Below, piece by piece: positions 23,937 to 33,786 of a stretch of DNA of 64,000 bases. A program made the translations under genes and the position numbers. Each line of letters begins with the position of its first letter. The first letter of the stretch is position 1. The notes under the pieces are model-generated. The model made no database searches and was not told the origin of the DNA. It saw only the letters and a list, made by a program, of their open reading frames with translations. Location: NCBI GenBank assembly GCA_017307375.1, contig JAFKFH010000004.1, positions 496,001 to 560,000 on the forward strand, in the 5' to 3' direction. The DNA is from Alphaproteobacteria bacterium (GTDB taxonomy: Bacteria > Pseudomonadota > Alphaproteobacteria > Ferrovibrionales > Ferrovibrionaceae).

Positions 23937-24491
23937 ATGTCAGTGGACCTCGACGACATCGGACAGCGGATGAACAAGGCCATCGAGGTGCTGCGCCACG
24001 AATTCGGCGGCCTGCGCACCGGCCGCGCCAGTGCGAGCCTCCTTGAACCCGTCGTCGTCAACGCCTACGGCTCGAACCTGCCGATCGCGCAGGTCGGCAC
24101 CGTCTCGGTACCGGAGCCGCGGATGATCTCGGTCCAGGTCTGGGACAAGGCCAACGTCAAGGCGGTCGAGAAGGCGATCCGCGATTCGGGCCTCGGCCTC
24201 AACCCCCAGGCCGATGGCACCCTCGTCCGCATTCCGATCCCGGAACTGAACGAACAGCGCCGCAAGGAGTTGACCAAGGTGGCCGGCCAGTACGCCGAAC
24301 ATGCCAAGGTCGCCGTGCGCAACGTGCGCCGCGACGGCATGGACGGCCTGAAGAAGATGCAGAAGGACGGCCACGTCTCGGAGGACGAGGTCGCGCTGTG
24401 GCAGGAAGAGATCCAGGAATTGACCGACAAGGCGATCGCCCGGATCGACGAGGTCCTTGCCACCAAGCAGAAGGAAATCATGCAGGTCTAG
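23937..24491 (+). CDS. frr: Ribosome recycling factor
   Basis: RRF, 184 residues, which with EF-G splits ribosomes after termination. Typical segments are the N-terminal helix with [20 protein letters not shown], the [21 protein letters not shown] region (first and last parts [16 protein letters not shown]), and [18 protein letters not shown]. The ribosome site aagggag lies 8 bases before the ATG. Confidence 0.98.
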   Translation: MSVDLDDIGQRMNKAIEVLRHEFGGLRTGRASASLLEPVVVNAYGSNLPIAQVGTVSVPEPRMISVQVWDKANVKAVEKAIRDSGLGLNPQADGTLVRIPIPELNEQRRKELTKVAGQYAEHAKVAVRNVRRDGMDGLKKMQKDGHVSEDEVALWQEEIQELTDKAIARIDEVLATKQKEIMQV

Positions 24492-24505
24492 GCCGGGCCG
24501 GTCCG

Positions 24506-25240
24506 GTGACCCTGGTTTCGACATCGCCGGCGGATCCCAAGCCGCCCACCCACGTTGCCATCATCATGGACGGCAACGGCCGCTGGGCGTCCGCCCGTGG
24601 CCTGCCCCGCAGCCTCGGCCATCGCAAGGGCGCCGATGCGGTGCGCGAGGTGGTCAAGGGCTGCCGCGAGATGGGTATCGGCTATCTGACGCTCTATGCC
24701 TTTTCATCGGAGAACTGGAAGCGGCCGGCTTCCGAAGTTCTCGATCTGATGGATCTGCTGCGGCTCTATATCCGTCGCGAAATCGACGAACTCGACCGCA
24801 ACGGCGTGCGCATCCGCATCATCGGCGACCGCTCGAGGCTTGCCGCCGACATCGTCGATCTGGTCGAGCGGGCCGAGACCCGCACGGCGGCAAACCGCGG
24901 CCTGACCTTGGTGATCGCGCTGAACTACGGCAGCCAGAACGAGATCGTCGCCGCCTGCCGCAAGCTGGCCGCCGAGGCGGCGGCCGGGCGGCTCGACCCC
25001 GCCACGATCGATGCCGATCTGTTCGCCCGCCATCTCGAGACCGCCGACATTCCCGATCCCGATCTCGTCATCCGCACGTCCGGCGAGCAGCGGCTGTCCA
25101 ACTTCCTGCTGTGGCAGTCGGCCTATGCCGAACTCGCCTTCATCGACACCTTGTGGCCGGATTTCGATCGCCACCACCTTGCCCGGGCGGTCGCCGATTT
25201 CCAGCGCCGTGAACGGCGCTACGGGGGCAGCGGTGTCTGA
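24506..25240 (+). CDS. uppS: Undecaprenyl diphosphate synthase
   Basis: Cis-prenyltransferase that makes undecaprenyl diphosphate, the lipid carrier for wall and O-antigen synthesis. It has [13 protein letters not shown] with the catalytic Asp, FSSENWKRP, and the C-terminal [19 protein letters not shown]. The GTG at 24506, 14 bases after frr, gives 244 residues, the family length. Its end overlaps the cdsA start by 8 bases. Confidence 0.96.
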   Translation: MTLVSTSPADPKPPTHVAIIMDGNGRWASARGLPRSLGHRKGADAVREVVKGCREMGIGYLTLYAFSSENWKRPASEVLDLMDLLRLYIRREIDELDRNGVRIRIIGDRSRLAADIVDLVERAETRTAANRGLTLVIALNYGSQNEIVAACRKLAAEAAAGRLDPATIDADLFARHLETADIPDPDLVIRTSGEQRLSNFLLWQSAYAELAFIDTLWPDFDRHHLARAVADFQRRERRYGGSGV

Positions 25241-26054
25241 TCCAGCCGCCGCGCCCTCCGGGCCCTCCAACCTGCGCCTGCGGGTTCAGTCCGCCCTGGT
25301 CATGCTGGTGGTGGCCGGCATCTGCGTCTGGGCCGGCGGGCTGCTGTTCGACCTGCTGGTGATCGGCGTCGTCGGCGTCATGCTGCTGGAATACAACACC
25401 ATCACCGCCCCCGGCGCAGCGCGCGACGGCACCCCCGGCAAGCCCTTCGCGCTGGTTGCCGCCCCTATCGCCCTGGCCCTGATCCTGGCCGCTTTCGGCT
25501 GGGCGGTCGCCGCCTTGCTGATCCTGGTGGTGGTCGCGGTGCCCGTTTCGCTGTTCCTGGCGCCGATGCAGGATCGCGCGCCGTTCTGGGCTTTGCTGGC
25601 ACCGCTCTATGTCGGCGTGCCGGCCGTCGCGCTGATCTGGCTGAGCCAGCAGGAGAATGGTCTGGCCTGGATCTTGTGGCTGATCGGGGTGGTCGTTGCC
25701 ACCGACATCGGGGGCTATGCCGCCGGCCGTACGATCGGCGGCCCGAAGCTAAGCCCCCGGATCAGTCCGAAGAAGACCTGGGCCGGGCTGCTTGGCGGCG
25801 TCGTCGGCGCCGGGATCGTCGGCTTGCTCTGCGCATCGGCGCTGGATATCGGGGCGGGTTCGCTGATGCTGCTGTCCGCCGCGCTGGCCGTCTGGGAGCA
25901 GATCGGCGACCTGTTCGAGTCCTCGATCAAGCGGCGTTTCGGGGTCAAGGATTCGGGCTCGATCATCCCGGGACATGGCGGCGTGCTCGATCGCGCCGAC
26001 GGCCTTCTGTTCGTCGCCCCCGTCGTGGCGCTGATCGCCCTGGCGGTCGCCTGA
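25233..26054 (+). CDS. cdsA: Phosphatidate cytidylyltransferase
   Basis: Membrane enzyme that makes CDP-diacylglycerol from phosphatidate and CTP. It has about eight hydrophobic helices and the CDS signature [20 protein letters not shown] followed by GVLDRADG. The GTG at 25233, preceded by cgggggcag, yields 273 residues and overlaps uppS. The stop overlaps the dxr start (TGATG). Confidence 0.95.
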   Translation: MSDPAAAPSGPSNLRLRVQSALVMLVVAGICVWAGGLLFDLLVIGVVGVMLLEYNTITAPGAARDGTPGKPFALVAAPIALALILAAFGWAVAALLILVVVAVPVSLFLAPMQDRAPFWALLAPLYVGVPAVALIWLSQQENGLAWILWLIGVVVATDIGGYAAGRTIGGPKLSPRISPKKTWAGLLGGVVGAGIVGLLCASALDIGAGSLMLLSAALAVWEQIGDLFESSIKRRFGVKDSGSIIPGHGGVLDRADGLLFVAPVVALIALAVA

Positions 26055-27247
26055 TGAGCGCCGATCTGCTGCGCGCGCCGGGCGTGCAACCGCGCAAACG
26101 CCTCACGATTCTCGGGTCGACCGGGTCGGTCGGGCGCTCGACGCTCGATCTCGTGGGCCGCAATGCCGGGCTCTACGAGATCGAGGCGCTGACCGCCTAC
26201 GAGAACGTTGCGCTGCTGGCCGACCAAGCTCGCACCCATCGCGCCCGGCTGGCGGTGATCGGCGATCCCGCGCGCTATGAGGCGCTGAAGGCAGCCTTGG
26301 CCGGCAGCGGCGTCGAAGCCGCCGCCGGCCCTGCCGCGCTGGTCGAGGCGGCAAGCCGGCCGTCCGACTGGGTGATGGCGGCCATCGTCGGATCGGCCGG
26401 GCTCGGGCCGACGCTGGCGGCGGTGACACGCGGCGCCACCGTGGCCCTTGCCAACAAGGAATGCCTGGTCTGTGCGGGCGATCTGGTGATGAAGGCGGTC
26501 GCGCGGCATGGCGCGACGCTTTTGCCGGTCGATTCCGAGCACAACGCGATTTTCCAGGTATTCGACTTCGCGCAGCCTGAAAGTGTCGACCGCCTGATCC
26601 TTACCGCCTCCGGCGGGCCGTTCCGCCGCTTGTCGCTCGGCGAAATGCGCGACGTGACGCCGGCGCAGGCCGTGGCCCATCCCAACTGGAGCATGGGCGC
26701 CAAGATCTCGGTGGACTCGGCGACGCTGATGAACAAGGGCCTCGAATTGATCGAGGCTTCGCATCTCTTTCCGGTACCCGAGGAGCGGATCGAGATCCTC
26801 GTCCATCCGCAATCGGTGGTGCACAGCCTGGTCGCCTATGTCGACGGGTCGGTACTGGCCCAGCTCGGCCCCGCCGACATGCGTACCCCGATCGCCTACA
26901 CGCTGGCTTGGCCTGAACGGATGAGGACGCCGTGCCCGCGGCTCGATCTCGCCGCCCTGACAACTCTGAGTTTCGAAGCCCCCGACCCGGTTCGCTTTCC
27001 GGCGTTGAGCCTGACCCGCCATGCCTTGCAATCGGGTGGGGCGGCGCCTACTATCCTCAATGCTGCCAACGAGGCGGCCGTGGCTGGTTTCCTGGCCGGC
27101 CGCATCGGATTCCTCGACATCGCCCGGGTTGTCGAGCGCGCGCTGGAGCAGGTGCCGCGCCATCCGGTCGATACGCTGGATGCGGTGCAGGCGGCCGATC
27201 AGGCGGCGCGTGCCGCGGCGAATCGCCTGATCGCCGAACTGACGTGA
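26054..27247 (+). CDS. dxr: 1-deoxy-D-xylulose 5-phosphate reductoisomerase
   Basis: Second step of the MEP isoprenoid pathway: DXP to MEP with NADPH. 397 residues. The NADPH loop is ILGSTGSVGRSTLDLV, the substrate/metal region is LLPVDSEHNAIFQ, and the loop GAKISVDSATLMNKGLELIE is present. It is coupled to cdsA by a 1-base TGATG overlap. Its product feeds uppS, encoded two genes upstream. Confidence 0.97.
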   Translation: MSADLLRAPGVQPRKRLTILGSTGSVGRSTLDLVGRNAGLYEIEALTAYENVALLADQARTHRARLAVIGDPARYEALKAALAGSGVEAAAGPAALVEAASRPSDWVMAAIVGSAGLGPTLAAVTRGATVALANKECLVCAGDLVMKAVARHGATLLPVDSEHNAIFQVFDFAQPESVDRLILTASGGPFRRLSLGEMRDVTPAQAVAHPNWSMGAKISVDSATLMNKGLELIEASHLFPVPEERIEILVHPQSVVHSLVAYVDGSVLAQLGPADMRTPIAYTLAWPERMRTPCPRLDLAALTTLSFEAPDPVRFPALSLTRHALQSGGAAPTILNAANEAAVAGFLAGRIGFLDIARVVERALEQVPRHPVDTLDAVQAADQAARAAANRLIAELT

Positions 27248-27350
27248 CCGCTGCTATGCGCGTGCCGGGCGCGATCTGAATGACCCGGGGTTTGAAGCCT
27301 GGACCAGCCCAGCGGGCAAAAAGCCAGCGACAAGGGACACGAATCTGCTG

Positions 27351-28487
27351 ATGGACTTTATCGTCGGGCTTTTCACCTACATCATCCCCTTCCTCATCGT
27401 GCTGACCGCCGTGGTCTACGTGCACGAGCTCGGCCATTACTGGGTGGCCCGCTGGGGCGGGGTGAAGATCGACACGTTCTCAATCGGTTTCGGCCCCGAA
27501 TTGTTCCACTGGTACAACCGGCAGGGCACCCGCTGGCGGATCGCCGCGATCCCGCTGGGAGGCTATGTCAAGTTCCACGGCGATGCCGATGCCTCGTCGG
27601 CCGCTGCCGCCGACCTCAGCCGCATGGACGAGGCGGAGCGGGCGGTGTCTTACCACGCCAAGCCGGTGGCGGTGCGCGCGGCCATCGCTGCGGCTGGTCC
27701 GGTCGCCAATTTTCTTTTTGCCATCGCGATCTTCGCGGTCGTCTTCACCTTGTATGGTCAGCCCTACACCGCGCCGGTGATCGGCAACGTCGCCCCGGGC
27801 AGCGCGGCCGAGCAGGCCGGCCTGAAGGCCGGCGACCGGATTGTCGCGGTCGACGGCCGCGACATCGTCCGGTTCGAGGATCTGCGCACCTATGTCGCGC
27901 TGCGCGCCGAGACACCGATCGCCATGGCGATCGAACGCGACCACAACCCGTTGACGCTGACCGTGACGCCGCGCCGGGTCGACGTGCCCGACGGCTTCGG
28001 CGGCACCACCCGGGTTGGCCAGGTCGGCATCCAGTCTGGCGGGGTGATGGAATTCAAGCCGCTCGGCCCCGGCGGCGCCGTGGTTCAGGGCGTGCATGAA
28101 GTCTGGGCGATCGTCGGCACGACGTTCACCTATGTCGGCCGCGTCTTCTCCGGCCACGAATCGGGTGACCAGATCTCCGGCCCGATCGGCATCGCCAAGA
28201 TGTCGGGTGATGTCGCGCGGCTCAATCCGTTCGCCTTGATCACGCTGATTGCCACGCTGTCGGTCGGTATCGGCCTCGTGAACCTGTTCCCGGTACCGAT
28301 GCTGGATGGTGGCCATCTGCTGTTCTACGCGATCGAGGCGGTGCGCGGGCGCCCGCTCGGCGACCGGGCGCAGGAATTCGGTTTCCGTGTCGGCCTCGCT
28401 CTGGTATTCGGCTTGTTCCTGTTCGCTACTTGGAACGACTTGCAAAGGCTGCAGGTATTTGGCTTTCTTGCCAAATTATTCTCGTGA
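27351..28487 (+). CDS. rseP: Site-2 intramembrane zinc protease RseP (M50)
   Basis: A 378-residue membrane metalloprotease. The zinc motif is VHELGH (His25, Glu26, His29) in the first helix; one PDZ domain lies at residues ~130-200 (GSAAEQAGLKAGDRIVAVDG), and the second metal-ligand region is LFPVPMLDGGHLLFY near residue 315. In the sigma-E pathway RseP cleaves a trimmed anti-sigma factor within the membrane. E. coli RseP has two PDZ domains; only one is evident here, as in many alphaproteobacteria. The stop overlaps an ATG of the bamA frame (TGATG). Confidence 0.95.
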   Translation: MDFIVGLFTYIIPFLIVLTAVVYVHELGHYWVARWGGVKIDTFSIGFGPELFHWYNRQGTRWRIAAIPLGGYVKFHGDADASSAAAADLSRMDEAERAVSYHAKPVAVRAAIAAAGPVANFLFAIAIFAVVFTLYGQPYTAPVIGNVAPGSAAEQAGLKAGDRIVAVDGRDIVRFEDLRTYVALRAETPIAMAIERDHNPLTLTVTPRRVDVPDGFGGTTRVGQVGIQSGGVMEFKPLGPGGAVVQGVHEVWAIVGTTFTYVGRVFSGHESGDQISGPIGIAKMSGDVARLNPFALITLIATLSVGIGLVNLFPVPMLDGGHLLFYAIEAVRGRPLGDRAQEFGFRVGLALVFGLFLFATWNDLQRLQVFGFLAKLFS

Positions 28488-28507
28488 TGCCGTCAGAGCG
28501 TGAGCCG

Positions 28508-30880
28508 ATGAAGCGTATCGACGACGCCGCCTCTTCCCTGTTGTCCGCGTCCTGGTCACGTGCGCTGATCGGCGTCGTGATCGGCTGTTCGCTGGGTATT
28601 TCCGGTGCCGCGGCGCAGCAGATGTCGACCGGGGGACGCTTCGGCTTTTCCTCGAGCCTCGGCGGCGGTGCCAGTGCCCCGATGTCGAACACGATTCGCG
28701 ACATCGTCGTCCAGGGCAACCGGCGCATCGAGACGCCGACGATCCTGACCTACATGAAGGTCAAGACCGGCGAACCGTTCGCCGACGACAAGATCGACCA
28801 GTCGCTCAAGGCGCTTTATGCCACCGGCCTGTTCGCCGATGTGACGATGCGGCGTGAAGGCAATGATCTGATCGTCCGGGTGGTGGAGAATCCGATCATC
28901 AATCGCATTGCCTTCGAGGGCAATCGCAAGATGAAGGAAGAGAATCTCCTTCAGGAAATTCAGCTGAAGCCCCGTCAGGTCTATACCCGCGCCAAGGTGC
29001 AGGCCGACCTGCAGCGGGTGCTGACCGTCTATCGCCGCTCCGGCCGTTTTGCCGCCACCGTCGAGCCGAAGGTCATCCAGCTGCCCGAAAACCGCGTCGA
29101 TCTCGTGTTCGAGATCAACGAAGGCGCGACCACCGGCATCAATACGATCCGTTTTGTCGGCAACAAGAAATTCTCCGACGGGACGCTGCGCGACGCGATC
29201 TCGACGAAGGAGACGACCTGGTGGCGCATCCTGTCGTCATCGGACACCTACGATCCCGACCGTCTGACCTATGATCGCGAACTGCTGCGCCGCTATTACC
29301 TGTCGCACGGTTACGCCGATTTCCGGGTGACCACCGCGGTCGCCGAACTGTCGCCCCAGCGTGACGGCTTCTACATCACCTTCGTGGTCGAGGAGGGCGA
29401 ACGCTACAAGTTCGGCAAGCTTTCCATCACCTCGCGCATCCGCGGCATCGACGGCGAGGAGTTCATGCCGGCGCTGCAGATGTCGGAAGGCGACTGGTAC
29501 GACGCCGACCTGCTCGAGAAGTCGATCGAGGAGATCACCTATCGGCTCGGCACGCGCGGCTATGCCTTCGTCGACGTTCGCCCGGACATCGATCGCGATC
29601 GCAACGGCCGTATCATCGGCGTCAACTTCGTCATCAACGAAGCGCCTCGTGTCTATGTCGAGCGCATCAACGTCACCGGCAACGTCCGCACGCTGGACAA
29701 GGTGATCCGGCGCGAAATGCGGCTGGCCGAGGGCGATGCCTTCAACGCCGCCAAGGTGCGGCGCTCCCGCCAGCGCATCCGCGGCCTGGGCTTCTTCGAC
29801 AAGGTCGATATCGAGGAGGCGCCCGGCACCGCCCAGGACAAGGTGGCGCTGAACGTCAAGGTCGAGGAAAAGTCGACCGGCGAACTCTCGTTCGGTGCCG
29901 GTTACTCGACCACTGACTCGCTGCTCGCCGATATCGGCATCCGCGAACGCAACCTGCTCGGCCGCGGCCAGGACCTGCGCCTGGGCTTCGTGCTGTCCGG
30001 CCGGCGCCAGCAGGCCGATCTGGGCTTTACCGAACCCTATTTCCTCGATCGGGAAATGGCCGCGGGCGTCGATATCTTCACCCGCCGGCTCGATCTGCAG
30101 GACCGGTCTGGCTATAACCAGTCGTCCTCGGGCTTCGTGCCGCGCCTGACCTACCCGATCACCGAAAGCCTGAGCCAGCAGGTCGGGTACACGCTGCGCC
30201 AGGACCGTATCTACGACGTCGATCCCGGCGCTGCCTTCATCATTCAGCAGAGCGTCGGCAACGCGGTCACGTCGTCCATCAATCAGGCGCTCACTTACGA
30301 CCGGCGCGACGACAAGCTCGAACCGACCAAGGGCTACATCCTGAAGTTCGGCAACGACGTTGCCGGCCTCGGCGGCAATCAGAGCTACCTGCGCTTCCTG
30401 CTGGAAGGTACCTACTACTATCCGATCTCCGACAACTGGGTGATGTCGGCCGGATCGACCTTCGGCACGATCTTCGGCTATGGCGGCAAGGATGTCCGCA
30501 TCACCGATCGCTACTTCCTCGGCGGCGACAACCTGCGCGGCTTCGCGCTCGGTGGCGCCGGTCCGCGCGACATTCCGTCCGGCAACTCGGTCGGCGGCAA
30601 CAACCTGATGACGAACCGTCTTCAGCTCTCCTTCCCGCTCGGCCTGCCGAACGAACTCGGCATCCTCGGGCGGACCTTCGTGGACGGCGGCATGCTGTTC
30701 GGCGTCGACGGCCAGACCGCGACCATCATGGACACCAAGACCTACCGCATGTCGGTCGGTGCAGGCATCTCGTGGAAATCGCCCTTCGGCCCGATCGCGA
30801 TCGATCTCGGCTACCCCGTCATGAAAGAGTCTTTCGACAAGAAGGAACTCTTCCGCTTCACCTTTGGCACTAGGTTCTGA
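28508..30880 (+). CDS. bamA: Outer membrane protein assembly factor BamA
   Basis: A 790-residue Omp85 protein that inserts beta-barrels into the outer membrane. It has an N-terminal signal peptide ending GISGAAAQQ, five POTRA-type repeats (first: IRDIVVQGNRRIETPTI; last: VYVERINVTGNVRTLDKVI), and a C-terminal 16-strand barrel with the LRGF loop motif (GGDNLRGFALGGAGPRD) and a terminal phenylalanine (FTFGTRF). ATG 28508 gives a normal signal peptide; ATG 28487, overlapping the rseP stop, would add seven residues and cannot be excluded. Confidence 0.96.
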   Translation: MKRIDDAASSLLSASWSRALIGVVIGCSLGISGAAAQQMSTGGRFGFSSSLGGGASAPMSNTIRDIVVQGNRRIETPTILTYMKVKTGEPFADDKIDQSLKALYATGLFADVTMRREGNDLIVRVVENPIINRIAFEGNRKMKEENLLQEIQLKPRQVYTRAKVQADLQRVLTVYRRSGRFAATVEPKVIQLPENRVDLVFEINEGATTGINTIRFVGNKKFSDGTLRDAISTKETTWWRILSSSDTYDPDRLTYDRELLRRYYLSHGYADFRVTTAVAELSPQRDGFYITFVVEEGERYKFGKLSITSRIRGIDGEEFMPALQMSEGDWYDADLLEKSIEEITYRLGTRGYAFVDVRPDIDRDRNGRIIGVNFVINEAPRVYVERINVTGNVRTLDKVIRREMRLAEGDAFNAAKVRRSRQRIRGLGFFDKVDIEEAPGTAQDKVALNVKVEEKSTGELSFGAGYSTTDSLLADIGIRERNLLGRGQDLRLGFVLSGRRQQADLGFTEPYFLDREMAAGVDIFTRRLDLQDRSGYNQSSSGFVPRLTYPITESLSQQVGYTLRQDRIYDVDPGAAFIIQQSVGNAVTSSINQALTYDRRDDKLEPTKGYILKFGNDVAGLGGNQSYLRFLLEGTYYYPISDNWVMSAGSTFGTIFGYGGKDVRITDRYFLGGDNLRGFALGGAGPRDIPSGNSVGGNNLMTNRLQLSFPLGLPNELGILGRTFVDGGMLFGVDGQTATIMDTKTYRMSVGAGISWKSPFGPIAIDLGYPVMKESFDKKELFRFTFGTRF

Positions 30881-30884
30881 GAAT

Positions 30885-31460
30885 ATGATCAATCGACTGA
30901 AGTTCGGCTTTGCCGTGATCGCCGTTGCCGCCGTCGCAGCATTCGGCGCGATCTCGCCGGCCCCGGCGCAGGGCGCGCCCGGTGCCAATGTCGGGATCAT
31001 CGACATGCAGCGCATCATCCGCGACGCCGCCGCCTTCCGTGATGCGCGCACCCAGCTCGAGCGCTACCGCACGACCTACCAGTCGGAAATCACCCGCGAC
31101 GAGGAGCGCCTGCGCAAGGAGGACGAGGAACTCGGCCGCCAGCGTGCCGTGCTGTCGCCGGACGCGTTCGACAAGCGCCGCGCCGAGTTCGAGCGCAAGG
31201 TGATGGATGTGCAGCGCCGGATGCAGGACCGCTCGGTGTCGCTCGAGCAGTCGTTCGACAAGGTGCGCGGCGATGTCGGCCGCATGGTGATCCAGATCGT
31301 GACCGACATGGTCAAGGAGCGCGGCTACCAGCTCGTCCTGGATAAGAGCCAGGTGGTCTTCCACGCCACCGAAATGGAAATCACCGACGAGGTCCTGCGC
31401 CGCCTCGACCAGAAAATGCCGACCGCCAAGGTCAATCCGCCCGGCGGCACCGGCAAGTAA
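30885..31460 (+). CDS. skp: Periplasmic chaperone Skp/OmpH
   Basis: A 191-residue OmpH-family chaperone that holds unfolded outer-membrane proteins for BamA. It has a signal peptide (residues ~1-29, ending SPAPAQG), the conserved start VGIIDMQRIIRDAAAF, and a long charged coiled-coil region (residues ~50-130) that forms the tentacles of the family. It follows bamA by 4 bases. Confidence 0.92.
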   Translation: MINRLKFGFAVIAVAAVAAFGAISPAPAQGAPGANVGIIDMQRIIRDAAAFRDARTQLERYRTTYQSEITRDEERLRKEDEELGRQRAVLSPDAFDKRRAEFERKVMDVQRRMQDRSVSLEQSFDKVRGDVGRMVIQIVTDMVKERGYQLVLDKSQVVFHATEMEITDEVLRRLDQKMPTAKVNPPGGTGK

Positions 31461-31469
31461 GGCGGACCT

Positions 31470-32498
31470 TTGGCCGATCCGCGCTTCTTTGACCGCCGGG
31501 GACCTCTCACCGTCGCCGAACTCGCGGCCCTGACCGGGGCTGCGATCGGCGACGGTGGCGATCCCGGCCGACGGCTCGGCGATGTTGCGCCGCTCGATCT
31601 CGCCGGGCCCGACGACCTTTCGTTCATCGACAATCCGAAGTACCTGCCGGCTTTCGCCGCGACCCGGGCCGGCGCCTGTTTCGTCGCGCCGAAGAACGCC
31701 GACCGGGCGCCCGCCGGCACGGCGCTGCTGATTTCGCGCCAGCCCTACAAGGCTTATGCGCTCGCGGCCCAGGCTTTCTATCCGTTGCCGGACGCGCCGG
31801 CAGGCGTGCACCCGACCGCTGTCGTCGCCCCCACCGCCCGGATTGGCGACGGCGTCAGCCTCGCTCCCCATGTGGTGGTCGAAGACGGTGCCGAGCTCGG
31901 CGCCGGCACGAGTGTCGGTGCAGGCAGTGTCATCGGACGCAATGTCGTCGTCGGCGAGGGGTGCCGGATCGGTGCCCAGGTGGTGCTCAGCCACTGCCTG
32001 ATCGGTGCCGGGACGGTGCTGCACGCCGGGGTCAAGATCGGCCAGGACGGGTTCGGTTTCGCCCCCGATCCGGCGGGCCACGTCAAGGTGCCGCAGCTGG
32101 GCCGCGTGCTGATCGGGCGGCGCTGCGAGATCGGTGCTAATTCGACGATCGACCGCGGCGCGGGCCCAGATACCGTCGTGGGGGACGGCTGCTGGATTGA
32201 TAATCTGGTGCAGATCGGGCACAACGTCACCCTCGGTCGCGGCTGCATCCTGGTCGCCCAGTCCGGCGTCGCCGGGTCGTCGCATCTCGGCGATTTCGTC
32301 GCGATCGGCGCACAGGGTGGTGTAGCCGGCCATCTGACCCTCGGCACGGGCGCGCAGGTCGCAGCCCAGGGCGGGGTCATGACCGATATCGGCCCCGGCG
32401 AGACCTATTCAGGGTCGCCGGCCATGCCGATCAAGCAGCATTTCCGTCAGGTCGCGACGATCAAGCGCCTGGCGCAGAAAAAAGGTAGGGACGAATGA
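31470..32498 (+). CDS. lpxD: UDP-3-O-acylglucosamine N-acyltransferase
   Basis: Third step of lipid A synthesis. 342 residues: an N-terminal uridine-binding domain ([23 protein letters not shown]) and a left-handed beta-helix of hexapeptide repeats ([20 protein letters not shown]) with the catalytic His region [10 protein letters not shown]. The start is TTG at 31470, preceded by aaggcgga; no ATG or GTG nearby keeps the conserved N-terminus. The stop overlaps the fabZ start by 4 bases. Confidence 0.95.
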   Translation: MADPRFFDRRGPLTVAELAALTGAAIGDGGDPGRRLGDVAPLDLAGPDDLSFIDNPKYLPAFAATRAGACFVAPKNADRAPAGTALLISRQPYKAYALAAQAFYPLPDAPAGVHPTAVVAPTARIGDGVSLAPHVVVEDGAELGAGTSVGAGSVIGRNVVVGEGCRIGAQVVLSHCLIGAGTVLHAGVKIGQDGFGFAPDPAGHVKVPQLGRVLIGRRCEIGANSTIDRGAGPDTVVGDGCWIDNLVQIGHNVTLGRGCILVAQSGVAGSSHLGDFVAIGAQGGVAGHLTLGTGAQVAAQGGVMTDIGPGETYSGSPAMPIKQHFRQVATIKRLAQKKGRDE

Positions 32499-32959
32499 GC
32501 GATACCGGCGCAACCATGGGCACCGCGGAAATCATGGACGTGATGCGGATGATTCCGCATCGCTATCCGATGCTCCTGGTCGACCGCGTCATCGACATGG
32601 TCAAGGGCGAGCGCGCCACCGGCATCAAGAACGTCACGATCAACGAGCCCTATTTCCAGGGCCACTTCCCGACCCGTCCGGTCATGCCGGGCGTGATGGT
32701 GGTGGAAAGCATGGCGCAGACCGCCGGCATTCTGGTCGTGCATACGCTCGGATCGGATGCCGAAGGCAAGCTGGTCTATTTCATGTCGATCGACGAGGCG
32801 CGTTTCCGCAAGCCGATCGTGCCGGGCGACCAGGTCATGGTGCATGTCTTCAAGGAACGCAGCCGGGGCAATGTCTGGCGCTTTCGGGCCGAGGCCAAGG
32901 TGGACGGCAATCTGGCGGCCGAAGCGACCTTCGCCGCGATGATCCTGGATTCGAAGTAA
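32495..32959 (+). CDS. fabZ: 3-hydroxyacyl-ACP dehydratase
   Basis: A 154-residue hot-dog fold dehydratase of fatty acid synthesis. The catalytic His and Glu are in [20 protein letters not shown], and the N-terminal [13 protein letters not shown] motif is present. Its place inside the lpx operon is standard: it competes with LpxA for 3-hydroxyacyl-ACP. ATGA overlap with lpxD; 8 bases before lpxA. Confidence 0.97.
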   Translation: MSDTGATMGTAEIMDVMRMIPHRYPMLLVDRVIDMVKGERATGIKNVTINEPYFQGHFPTRPVMPGVMVVESMAQTAGILVVHTLGSDAEGKLVYFMSIDEARFRKPIVPGDQVMVHVFKERSRGNVWRFRAEAKVDGNLAAEATFAAMILDSK

Positions 32960-32967
32960 GCGCCCTG

Positions 32968-33786
32968 ATGCCCCAGATTCATCCCACCGCGATCGTCGAG
33001 GACGGGGCCAAGCTCGGCCCGGGCGTCCAGATCGGGCCCTATTGCATCGTCGGGCCGGAAGTCGAACTGGGCCCGCGCGTCCGCCTGGACGCCCATGTCG
33101 TCATCACCGGCATCACGTCGCTCGGTGCCGATACCCGGGTCTATCCGTTCGCCTCGCTCGGCCATGCGCCGCAGGACCTCAAATACAAGGGCGAGCGCAC
33201 CTCTCTCGTGATCGGGGCCGGCAACCAGATCCGCGAGCACGTGACGATGAACTGCGGCACGTCGGGTGGCGGTGGCGTCACCCGCGTTGGTGACCGCGGC
33301 CTGTTCATGAACGGCGTCCACATCGCCCATGACTGCCAGGTCGGCAACGACGTCGTGATGGCCAACAACGCGACGCTGGCCGGCCATGTCGAACTCGGCG
33401 ATTTTGTCGTGCTCGGCGGCCTGTGCGCGGTCCACCAGTTCTCGCGCATCGGCAAGCATGTGATGGTCGGCGGCTTGAGCGGTGTCGAGCGCGACATCAT
33501 TCCGTTCGGTTCGGTCACCGGCAATCGCGCCCGGCTGATGGGCCTCAACCTGATCGGGTTGAAGCGCCGGGGCTTCGGCCGCGACGAGATCCACGGCCTG
33601 CGCAACGCTTTCCGTCAGTTGTTCCTCAGCGAAGAGGGCAACTTCTCCGAGCGCGTCGAGGCGGTCGCGGCCGCCTATCCCGACAATGGCCTGGTCGGCG
33701 ATGTCCTTGCTTTCGTTCGCACGCCGTCGAGCCGCGGGCTGGTCATGCCCGAGCAGGGCCAGACCGGCGATGACGACGCTGACTGA
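32968..33786 (+). CDS. lpxA: UDP-N-acetylglucosamine O-acyltransferase
   Basis: First step of lipid A synthesis. 272 residues of left-handed beta-helix repeats starting IHPTAIVEDGAKLGPGV, with the catalytic His in NGVHIAHDCQVG and the acyl-chain ruler region VGGLSGVERDIIPFG. The end overlaps lpxI by 17 bases. Confidence 0.97.
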   Translation: MPQIHPTAIVEDGAKLGPGVQIGPYCIVGPEVELGPRVRLDAHVVITGITSLGADTRVYPFASLGHAPQDLKYKGERTSLVIGAGNQIREHVTMNCGTSGGGGVTRVGDRGLFMNGVHIAHDCQVGNDVVMANNATLAGHVELGDFVVLGGLCAVHQFSRIGKHVMVGGLSGVERDIIPFGSVTGNRARLMGLNLIGLKRRGFGRDEIHGLRNAFRQLFLSEEGNFSERVEAVAAAYPDNGLVGDVLAFVRTPSSRGLVMPEQGQTGDDDAD

